From Lumbricus rubellus (lineage: Eukaryota; Annelida; Clitellata; Crassiclitellata; Lumbricidae), in assembly GCA_945859605.1 (NCBI GenBank), contig OX243814.1:27886286-27950285 (forward strand): 64,000 bases of DNA, written 5' to 3'. A model generated the notes under the pieces. It was not told where the DNA came from. It searched no databases and worked only from the letters and a program-made list of their open reading frames with translations. The first letter of the stretch is position 1. Every line of letters starts with the position of its first letter. The translations under genes and the position numbers were made by a program. Positions 51,271 to 63,200 of this stretch are shown one piece after another.

Positions 51271-54200
51271 AGGCCGCCAGTGGATAAGTATTATTTCAAC
51301 AGTGCAACATATATTATTACGATTATGAAATAAATGTGTAACGCACTCTGTGTTGAACCGAAATGTAAATTATGAGGTGCGGATAGTCGGCTGCCAAGAG
51401 AAGATGCAGTTAGAGATCCAAGTGCTTGAAAGCCGCGGTGAAATTGCTCTTAAAAATTATATAATATTTTATAATGCAGCAATGTAGTGAGATGTAAAAT
51501 TCTGACCGTCAACTTATTTTTTAACTTTTAGTAATTTTTCTGGACAATAGAAATAAACTCGGTGTTTGTACACCTGAATCATTGCAACGCAATCCATTAT
51601 TATAATATCTTGCTCTTTTTTAACTCTTTGTTTGTATGTGCACTTGTTATAGCGCCCCTTCAAGCTCTTTCACTCAGAGGCGCTCCCGAATGCAGAGCGG
51701 ACACTGCATCGGAGTTTCACGCCGAATCGCTCAGCAATTGTGAGTGAAGGACTTGCCCAAGGTCCTTACGCGGCGAGGTGGATTGGAACCTCGAACCTTC
51801 TGGCTCAAAGGCAACGACGCCACCACTGCACCACCGTGCCCCACAATGCAACGCAATCCATTATAATAATATTTTGCTCTTTTTTAACTGAATGTTAAAT
51901 GTTGTTCTGTGTTTAAAGCAGTTCGGTGCCGAGGAGATGGTCCAGGTGTACGACAAGGTCGGTCGTGACATCGAACAACACTTTGTACAGTTCGTCAACT
52001 CTCCGCTGATGAACTCGATGCGGACTCTTCTCGAATACATCCTTCTCGTGCGAAACTCGGTGCGAGACATCAACGCTGCACTGGCTCTCCTGCAGCGCGC
52101 TGTCGAGGGCATGCTGGACGGGATGATGCTGACCCACGGCGATCCGGAGACGATGGCGCGATATCGTGACAGCCATCTTGTCGTGCTGAAGACTCTGCAG
52201 GATCCACGCGTCTATGGGCCACAGTGGACTAACAAACAAGTGACAAGGTATAGAAGAGGCATGTTATCCGCTTATGTGATGTAGGTAATTGATAGGCTCA
52301 GACTTGGTGTGCAGTGGTTTCTTTGATTGATTAATTATTTTGCACGATTCTAGTTGCTGGAAAGGGCAAGTAGTGCTTGAAATATTCAGTGTTTTAACCC
52401 CTTTATCGGCAACCCCGATTACAATCATCATTTTTCTATACGATTATGTGCCGGTCAGCCGCTAAAGGGATTAATATGGAAAAGGGAACAATGTTGGCAT
52501 TTTTTTATCAAGCTGAAAGAGTTAACCCTTTACCCGTTTGCCCCGAAAACACGGGCTTAACTGGAAAAATGAACGGGTAAAGGGTTAATCCTGCCTTTAC
52601 TGACGGAGGGTATAGGATCTCCCATACATTTGGCTACACTTTGGTTGGCAAAGGGTTAAAAGGATGTGATGATTATGGTGATTAGATTTGCCGAGCTTAT
52701 TGAAGTATGCAAATCTTGGAGTGAACTGGAATTGAACTTGTGACAATAAAATGTTACTTCTGGTCTATTGTGTTTTTGGGGGTGGATATAATTGTCATAA
52801 TTTGTGACTGTCATTGTCTCAGTTGTTTCTTGACTTTCGAGTTGCTGTCTCCCTGTGCAGATTTGAGAATTAGGGGGTGGGTGCAGATTTGAGAATTAGG
52901 GGGTGGGTGCAGATTTGAGAATTAGGGAGTGGGTGCAGATTTGAGAATTAGGGGGTGGGTGTAGATTTGAGAATAAGGGGGTGGGTGCAGATTTTAGAAT
53001 TAGAGGGTGGGTGCAGATTTTAGAATTAAGGGGTGGGTGTAGATTTGACAATTAGGGTTGGGTGCAGATTTGAGAATTAGGGGTGGGTGTGGATTTGAGA
53101 ATTAGGGTTGGGTGCAGATTTGAGAATTAGGGGGTGGGTGCAGATTTGAGAATTAGGGGGTGGGTGCAGATTTGAGAATTAGGGGATGGGTGCAGATTTG
53201 AGAATTAGGGAGTTGATATAATTGTCATTTTTTGTGGCATTGTTTGATTGCTTTGTTTCTCAGATGCTTAATCGAATGCCGTGACGAATTGCGCTACAGC
53301 ATAGATGCGGTGGACTGCCTTATACGGAACCAGCTCGTCGTTGTCCAACAGTATGATCTGCATCTCGCACAGCTCGTTGAGAACAACATTAGTCAGATGT
53401 TGGTGGCATTTGTCATGCAGTTGATCCAACGGTTCTGCCTTGATACCGACAGAAGTGGGCAGGGTGTGCAGGAGGTAGGCATCTCTTGTAACAGAAACGA
53501 TTGTAGCAGCTTGTTTATTGGATGCAGAATGCTTGTTCATATGAAGGTGTTGAGGTATTGGGCAATCATTTGTGCCGTTTTGCTAAGGCTTATCCTGCAG
53601 ATAGCCGTTTGTGAGGCGCCCTTGTAGCGGTATGATCGCGTTATGGCGCCATATAAATTGTTGTTGTTATTATTATTATTATTGACGCCAACTGGGTTTC
53701 CATGCATTCATCGCATGGGTTATCGAGATTTTAGAAGCGCCACATTCTCTGACATGCAGAGTTTACTTTTTAGTGAAACATCAGAGTGAGATTCCTGGTT
53801 TTTCTCTTCAAATCATGCGGCTTCGATGACTTATGCTGAAGATGTGCATTTCTGCTTGATATTATGAGTATTGTGAAAGAAAGCTGTCTAGCTTAACCCT
53901 TTATCAACAAGCTACATTGGATCTCATGCATTTTTAGTGCACGCTTGGCATAAAAAGGTTAACCCTTTAATGCCAGAGGGTATAGGATTTCCCATACATT
54001 GTACTACACTCTCGGCATCAAAGGGTTAAGGAGCTGCGTATGCAATTTTTTTAGCAGGTTGGGCTAATTAATGGGATCATCACTGAATGCTATATCTTGC
54101 TAATTGAATTGTGTTTTTTAAATAATTAATTGAGAACTTTTTGGTACAAAGAATGAGTTATATTAATTATGCAGTTGATGTTAATTCCAAGGGTGATTTT

Positions 54201-57200
54201 TTGTTTGCCTGGAAAGTACGATTAGAAGACATTTATGTTTTGTGTGTGACAGGGTGAGTTCAACAGTACAGTGGAGGCATTGTCACGTCTTGCTCTTCAC
54301 TCCAGACAACTTCCTGAAGGGTAATTGCTATTTCATATTAGTTTATATTAGCTCTTTTTAATGTTTATGTTACATGCTGCAAAGTTCTGTATTCTTCAAT
54401 CAGCAGCTGCATTGTTGTGCCAAAATGAATAAATTTTAATAGTTTGCAGTCGAGATATGGAGATTCTGGGTAGGGTGCAACTGGAACTGGGTGATGGAGA
54501 ATAGATCATATTACAGATCTGGTTCCTGTTTGATTATTCTAGTTCGGATGTAAAGGCTATGAATTTAATCTGCATAAGTCTGGGCCTTAAAATAGTATCT
54601 GATGGCCTCCACAGTTAGTCTTGGAAGAAGGTTCCAGGAATTATGAGCCTAGGTTTTCTGAAAGTTATTGCATGGAAGTAGAAGGAAGAGAGGAAGACCA
54701 CGAAAGAACTGGCAGGACGCCATCAAAGGTGATTTGAGATGTCTGGAGATGTCATGGGAGGAGACCGAAGAACTTGCGATGGATAGGGAGGAGTGGAGGA
54801 AGTTTGTTGCCCAATGTGCAGACCTGAATAGGAAGGTCTAGTACTATGTAAGTAAGTACTAAGTAGGTAAGTGAGTACTAAGTAGGTCAGCGAGTACTAA
54901 GTAGGTAAGTGAGTACTAAGTAGGTAAGTATGTACTAAGTAGGTAAGTGAGTACTAAGTAGGTCAGTATGTACTAAGTAGGTCAGTGAGTACCAGGTAAG
55001 TAAGTACTAAGTAGGTAAGTAAGTACTAAGTAGGCAAGTAAGTACTAAGTAGGCAAGTAAGTACTAAGTATGTAAGTATTGCATGTGGTCGTCGATAAAA
55101 TGGTATGTGTAGTAATTGTTTGGCTGTTTGTTTGATCGATCTCTTAGTCTGACGAGTCTTCTTGATGCGGTTCGCCAGCGCAACGGAGATCTTGGTCTGC
55201 ATGACCGCGCTTCTCTTGGACCAGCGTCAGTCATGCATTCGGGAATCAATCAAGCGAGGGAATTCGACGATCCTCCGGGTCTCCACGATAAGACGGAATT
55301 CCTGCTTCGCGAGTGGGTCAATCTGTACCACGCTCCGAGTGCAGGTCGAGACAGCGGAAAGGCATTCAACTCATTTGTTGCTCAGGTAGAGATAATAATA
55401 AGAATAGTAATAACGACAATTTATTTGGCGCCGTAACGTGGCCGTACCGCTACAAGGGCGCCTCACAAAAGATATGTCTTTTGGGTTTGTTCTAACTGCT
55501 GTAATTGAGTAGGTACAGTGCAGAGTGTGCAGGTTTTTGTTGTTGTCACTTTTGTCATATTTGAGACAGTTGTTAATTGTATGCAATCTATGATCTAGTA
55601 AATTTTATATTGTATTTTTTATTAATGATGACAAAAACATTAATAATATGCCCCACATCTGTTTAAGACTAGACTTCCCAGAAATTCACTCTCCCTTTCT
55701 TTGCATTAATAAGATAGGTTTTCACACCTGGATTTTATCCTTCAGTAATGGAATAGTGATTTTAGAGTATTATTGCATCAAAGACTTTATAAAGTCCGGC
55801 TGGGTTCTACAAGTCTCTCAAGTCTTTTTTCTTTGTTCGTGGTTGGGCTGGGAGCGCCTCTGAGTAGTTTCTTGAAGGGGTGCTATATAAATGCTCTGAA
55901 TGAATGAATGAATGAATGAATGAATGAATGAAAGTATATTGTATGATTTGTGACATTCATGTGCACTATGTAGATGGATGTTGTCCTATGTATTTTGCAG
56001 ATGCACGTTCATGGTATCTTGAAAACCGATGACATGATCAGCCGATTCTTTCGCCTGTGCACTGAGATGTGTGTTGATCTCTGCTACCGGGCACTCTCCG
56101 AGCAAACGCAGAGCGTCACTCGTGTCCGCGTGCAGTGTTTTCACACTCTGGACGCGTTTGTTCGACTTACTGTACTTCTGTTGAAGCACTCTGGAGATGT
56201 CACCAACACACAGACTAAGATCAATCTACTTAACAAGGTTGAGCTATTATATCAAAGCACTAGAAATTTGTTTAACTTTTTTTATTGTACAAATCTTGCA
56301 GCTCATGTTCAAATTCAAAATTATTTATTGATCCCACAATAAACGTAATTTTACAGAACATGTTATAACACAATTATAATTAAAGTATTAGCACATTCGG
56401 CAAAGGGGTTAGGATACAGATCAGGGAGCAATAAGCACACCAGAAGGGACAAATCCTGCTTAGTAGGGGCCTATATACCAGGTAGAAGTAGAACAGGATG
56501 GTGGGGTGTGATTAAGTTTATGATTAAGGTCATGTGATGACAATTTTGCATTGCTATGGCTAGCTTGAAGAGAACCAACGTGAGTTTACTGTGATAACTT
56601 GTAAGAGGATACGAAAAGGTAGTTATGTAGAAAAGGAATCAAGATCTCTTTTACCCATCGATAAAAAAAAAGGTGAAGGGATTGGATTTGACTCGAAGTT
56701 ATCCCTTACTTTACTCCTTTGGGCAAAGCTTTGGTTACATACTTTGTGACTGATTTGCTTTGGTTCAGGTTTTGGGCATTGTTGCCGGAATCTTGCTGCA
56801 GGACCACGAGGTAAGGAGGGTTGAATTTCAGCAGCTGCCGTACCATCGCATATTCATCATGCTGTTCATTGAGCTCAACAATCCGGAACCGATCCTTGAA
56901 AATATCAACTTCGAAGTCTTGCAAGCATTCTGGTAAGCTTTTTGAAATTCTGGGTTAGCTTTTCCTGTGCCTACATATTTAGTTGTAACTGTTTGTAGTA
57001 TTATCATATGTGTAAATTCTATATTTGACAAGTTCTTTATCATCTGTTCCTTAGCATTTAAGTTGTGCATGAATAGTCGTCCTAACCATGTGATGAACAA
57101 CATTGAACGTGCCATTTTTTAGGCATTTAAATCAAGGCTCAAGAACCGTCCTTTGAAGCATTCATATGACTGCTGTTAACTTTTTTAACTCGTGTATTAT

Positions 57201-60200
57201 GCTTTCGACCTTGGCTGAGCTATGCCGCTCTGCAAATTGTATTATTATTGTTGTTATTATTATTTTATTTATTTATTTAGTATTTCAACATTTACTTGGA
57301 TCTGTCATAAGAACACATTTACGCTGCTGTACATTATTACTGGGACTTGCTCTTTTGTTTGTAGAATTCACTCATTGCTTGTTTTTGGTGTTTTACAGTA
57401 ACATCCTGCACTTGTTGCGTCCGACAAAGGCCCCTGGATTTGCATATGCCTGGTTGGAGCTGGTCTCTCATCGGGTCTTCATCGGTCGAATGCTGGCAGC
57501 GAATGCGCCCCATAGGGTGGGCGGCTTTCTTTCATTGTTTCACAGCATTTTACTACATATCTAGTCTCTGCATCTTCACCTTGTGTTGATTGCTCTGTGA
57601 GCTGTTTGATTGGCTTCGTCAGCATCACCTATTAAATTTAAAATACCAAATTATTGTGTGAATAAAATCATCCTTAGAATATATATAATAGGCTTTACGA
57701 TGTTGGAATCGATAGTTATCAAAGAGAAAAAAATATTATGTGATGCAGAAGTTTTTGATTGTGCTTTTATATTCTGAATTAAAATATTTCTGGATTAAAT
57801 ATACAGCCATGCTGAACGCTTGAGTACATAATTATCTGTGGAAAAGTGCTGTGACAAGTTTTAGATGTATGCTCTTTAAATATGTATTTTACTAATTATG
57901 AGAAGTTTATAACTTGTCTGAGAGAAGTTTGTAAATAACTTATGATGATGATGATGATGGTGCTCTCTCTGCCCCTAGGCAGGTTCATTGGCTTTACGCC
58001 TCTGGGGATGAGATGAGTGAGGTGGTTTCCCGTTGCCTTCCCCACAGACAATGATCGGTAAGCAACTTGCCCAAGGTCGCTCCGCAGCAGCTTGCACCCC
58101 TGCGTTCTACACGTGCTAGCCCGAGATAATCTGAATCTCTGAATGTCAACTCCCAGCCCAGTGCTTGAACCGCAGTCCGTTGCAACCAACAGACGAATGC
58201 CGCTCTCACTTACCGGTGTAGCTAACTTATATAAAGTATATATGGTTTTGTCTTTTGTTAATGTGCATGCTGTTGTTGTTTGATTTAACAGACGTGGGGA
58301 ATGTACGCTCAGTTGCTCATTGACCTCTTCACATTTCTTTCACCGTTCTTGAGGAATGCTGACCTGACCAAATCTCTTCAACTGCTCTACAAGGCAAGGC
58401 ATATCAATGAATGAATCAGTACTAAATGGTATTCTAGATGGTTGTACTTGTGAATGATATTAATTGTTTATTAACAATTATTCAAACTTTATTATCAATT
58501 TTTAATACTGATACTTAGGCACTTTGCATAAATAGAATTATTCAGTTTTGTATCTTATCAAATTATTTGTTATATGAAAGTTCAGTTGGCTTGTTTGACT
58601 GATTTGCTTTACAAAGAGTAAAACTGATACTTTATGGATGTGTGGAGTGGTTGAATTGAACTGTGCTTTAATTGTGATGTTGGTGACGTGGTGGCTAATT
58701 GGTGGTGGTAAATGGGGTGGAAAAGATGATATGACCATCTCAAAGTGCTGAACTGTTTGCACTGTCATGGGAAAGCATACTCCATTTTATAGCCATGATT
58801 GCACTGTTTTCATGTGTTTGAAATTTGTTCTTTTTCATTCGTATAAATACGAGTGCTTTTTACATGCATTTCGTGCTCTTTGCATATATGCACTAAAAGT
58901 GCTGCCAGTTTTGTTTAGCATGTTTGTATTTGTGCTCAGAATTGTTGGGTAAACAGATGATAAAAGTTTAATCAAAATCTAAAGTTGAAGGTGGCAAAAT
59001 GTTTAAACATTGGTTGATTTGACACGGAATGACCCTTCCGTAAATTTTACTGTATCTGATTTCTAATGCAGGGAACCATGAGAGTTCTTCTTGTCATGCT
59101 TCACGATTTCCCGGACTTCTTGTGCGAGTATCACTACGCCTTCTGCGACATAATCCCGCCCAACTGCATCCAAGTTCGAAATCTAATCCTGAGCGCTTTT
59201 CCGCGAAGCATGCGTCTCCCAGATCCGTTCACTCCCAATCTGAAGGTGGACGTCCTGCCGGAGATTGCGATTGCGCCACGCATTGTTACGAACTTCTCAA
59301 ATATGATTCAACCACCAACACTGAAGAAGGTGAGAAGACTCTTTTCATTCAAGCTGTGGCTGGGCTGGGAGCGCCTCTGAGTAGGTTTCTTGAAGAGGCG
59401 CTATATAAATTGTCGAAATGAATGAATTCTTCTACGCAACTAAGCTGTCTGAGTTTTGGATGTTTTCTTCGTGTCAATTTAACCGAAATAGTTGATTTGC
59501 CATTGTCATTTGATCGCACTGATGAAATTAGTATTTTGAAATAAATTTGAAGATAAGAAATGCCAGAGTTGTTTTGGGACAGGACTTTCCTTAATGCTGC
59601 TGCTGCCTGTGCTTTGGTATTTGTTTTTAAATTTGAGGTTGCAGAGTAGCAAGGGAGAGCTGCTGTGGCACAAGCCACATATGTAGAGCGCCTCTGAGTA
59701 GTTTCCTTGAAGAGGCGCTATATAAATACTTGAATGAATGAGTGAATGTATACAGACTCTACGTGCAGCTTACCAGTCTTGCTGCTGGTGACCTTCCTAT
59801 TAATTTTATAAGTCTTTGTTTTTCTTATTTGTAGTTCTGATAATAATAATATCAATAATTCAAGAACTTATGCTTCACCATTGTAATAATGCTAAGGGCT
59901 TTAGTTGGTGTTAAGTTAAGCATTTGGTGTGCATGCCAAATTCCAGGAAGGAAGGTCTTGTCAATAGCCAAAGGGCAGATCTCAGAAAACACAGAAATAG
60001 CATAATTTATGGAGGAAGTTTGTCTTAGAAGAAGAAATGAGCTTTTAATGCTCTCGATATCTAGCAGCCAACACATTTTGCAATTTTTATTCTCATTCCA
60101 TGTGTGATATTGCAGAAAGCGTAAAGTTCTAGATACCAGGGCCCATATTTATGTACTTGTCTCAGATGCGTCTTATCTCTTAGTCGCGTCTAAATGGCAA

Positions 60201-63200
60201 CTAGCGGTTAAATTGGAATTCATCACCACCTCTTAGTCATCTAAGTCACGACTAACGCTAGGCGGCCTGGGAGGGTCGTGTAAGTTCACTAGTCGCTGTC
60301 TTAACGTCAAAACATGGCCGGCGGAACATTTGCGATTAGTTTACACCATCAAAGAGCGTTTTAGTGGCACCACATTTAATTCCGCTGGTGTGGGACGATG
60401 AACTGATTTATGTTTTTCATTTTCGTCATCACAAAATGCCTTTAATATGTGACAAAACGCATTTTAGATCGCAAAATGTACCGCCCGAGATATCTTCCGC
60501 GGGCGATGTAACGTCTTTGTTTATTTCCATATATGTGGACAGCCCATTTATTTATATAACGTCTATGGGGCGGTCGCCTATTAATATAATGTAGGCCACC
60601 GCCTGAGACATCTTCGCGGCCTTTGTTTATTTCCATATGCGGGCAGCTCATTTAAATATATAGTGTCTGTGGGATGGCGGTCGCCTATTAATATATACTG
60701 CGCATGCGCGCTAACTATAACCACGCTCCAGTTGCCCGACTAAGTAAGTGGTCGTCTAAGTCAGGCTTGTGAATCGCACTTGTCGCAAGTACAAAGATGT
60801 GTCGTAACAAGTCATGTCTTAGGTCTTATACGGTACTTAGCCTAAGATATTGATATAAATTCCACCCCAGTAGTGGCATTCTTTGACCTATAGCAGTAGT
60901 TGTGTTTACAAGAGATTTTAGTAAAGATTATGCATTCAATGTTTGCATATGTATGTATATATTTGTGTAACTAGTGTGGTGTTCATCTGTAGTCAAATGG
61001 CATGCACAATGCCTTTAAATAGCTTATGTAGTGGCACATTTGTGTAGTAATTGTCATGTTTATAATTTTCTGTCATTGTCTAGGACCTGGATTCTTACCT
61101 GCTGACGAGGTCACCTGTGACCTTCCTCTCGGAATTGAGAAGCAAACTCCAGGTGGGTGTTCTATCCAAACATCTTCTTTCTTGTCTTGTAATTTTGCCA
61201 TTGTATGTATCAGAGCTCTTGTATGTACAGCATCTTTCATTAACTCGCAATGGGTGCCCCTGACATGGCTACCTAGAATCACTGAACAAATGTATCATTT
61301 TTGGACATGTATTACTACAGTTTAGAAAAGTATTTGTTAACATTAATGTAGTGCTCAATAAGATTTTCACAGTCTAAATTAAATTCCAGATTTTTCTCAT
61401 ATTGGCACTTTTGGTTTAAATGCTATGCATTAAAACTCGTAAACATTTACGTGTCCACTGCTAACAGCTGCTGAGATAAGCAAGAGCATGCCTCACTGTG
61501 TCTGCTGCATATTTTTATCATGGGTTAAGGTGCACAACTCAAGTTTAAGGCCAACTAACAACTTGCAGCGTGTATTCATTATTCACTGGCTACGGGCATC
61601 TTTTATTCAACTCATAAAGTTCTGCTTTTTGCCATGCTGAAGTTGGGAGCACTTCTGAGTAGTCCCTTTGAAGAGGTGCTATATAGAAATTCTTGAATAG
61701 ATGAATGAATAAAACCGCTTCACTCAGGAGCTTTAACTCTTTAATGCCGGAGGGTATAGGATTTCCCATTCCATTTACTACCATCTCGGCATTAAAGGGT
61801 TAATAGAGATGCGTTAACTTTGTAATTATTCTGAAGGGAGAATGTGAGATGATGTGCATATTTTCTTGTGTGCTTGTGTTGAAGGTGTCGAATATTGGTG
61901 GACTCAAGTACAACATCCCACTGATGAATAGCATCGTACTTCACGTTGGAACACAGGCCATCCAGCAGATCCAGAAGAAAGGTCATACGCCAAACATGAG
62001 CACCATTGCTCACTCATCACACATGGATATATTCCAGAATCTGGCAGTGGACTTAGATACTGAAGGTGAGAATAGTCTGTGGCTTCTGTGCCTCTGATTA
62101 GAATACTTTGAGAAAACACTTCAGAGTGGATCTAGCATATAATTTTAAAGTGTAATGAATTAAACTTCTAGTACTGAATGAGATTTAGTTATAAAAGCAA
62201 ATGGATTTTTGAAAAGTGAGTGCCATGTTGACAACTGTTTTTCATATTTGAACTTCTTAAGATGTTGAACATTCTGATTTTAAAAAAAATGTTTTTTTTA
62301 GAATTTCTTCAAAGTCTCACAGCTTCACCTATACTTGAACTAGTAGATAAATATGTGTGCTTATATCATGCTACTCAGATGTTTCTTTCTAGTGCTGATG
62401 AGTTTGTTTTATTTTTATCAATATTATTAAATAGATTTTTTATGTACACAAGCTGCAAGGTCAGACCAAAGTGTGAATCTGAGGCGTGCCGGAGAAAACT
62501 TTTTAGCATGTGGGCTTTTAAGCACTTAGATATATCTAGCTCTATCTAGTTAGATACCCAAGTGATGCAAGGCCAACACTTGTCTATTTTTATTCAGTAT
62601 TTCATTATTGTTTGTTTCATGATGTTGGTTTGGCTTTTGTTTCATAAGAACTTTGGTGATCTCTGTTGTATTGCAGGTCGTTACTTGTTCCTGAACGCTA
62701 TGGCCAACCAACTTCGCTATCCGAACAGCCACACCCATTACTTCAGTTGTACGCTGCTCTACCTGTTTGCGGAGGCCAACACGGAAGCCATCCAGGAGCA
62801 GATAACGCGCGTTCTGCTTGAGCGACTGATAGTCAACCGACCGCATCCGTGGGGTCTGCTTGTCACGTTCATTGAACTGATCAAGAATCCGCAGTTCAAG
62901 TTCTGGAATCACGAGTTCGTTCGGTGCGCCCCAGAGATTGAAAAGTGAGTGCCAAGTTAAAGATTGTTCTGTGCTCTGTAACCAGGCTTACACATCAATG
63001 TGGGTGCTAAAGAAAAAGAGAACAGCAGGGTGAACCATACAGTTGTAGGTCACCTTCTGTTTTGGATATGTTTGAAAATACACCCCATGATGCCACAATT
63101 GACCGCTATACTTTGCTGGAATGTAGTCAATATTTTGGCAAAATCGGTGCTCAGTTCATCAGGGTTTGATCATGGGAAAACTGGGCTGTTGATGTTGGGC

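Noticed and set aside
52856..53212. Interstitial telomere repeat (TTAGGG)
   Set aside because: The unit is 26 bp with a single TTAGGGGG; the hexamer itself is not tandemly repeated.
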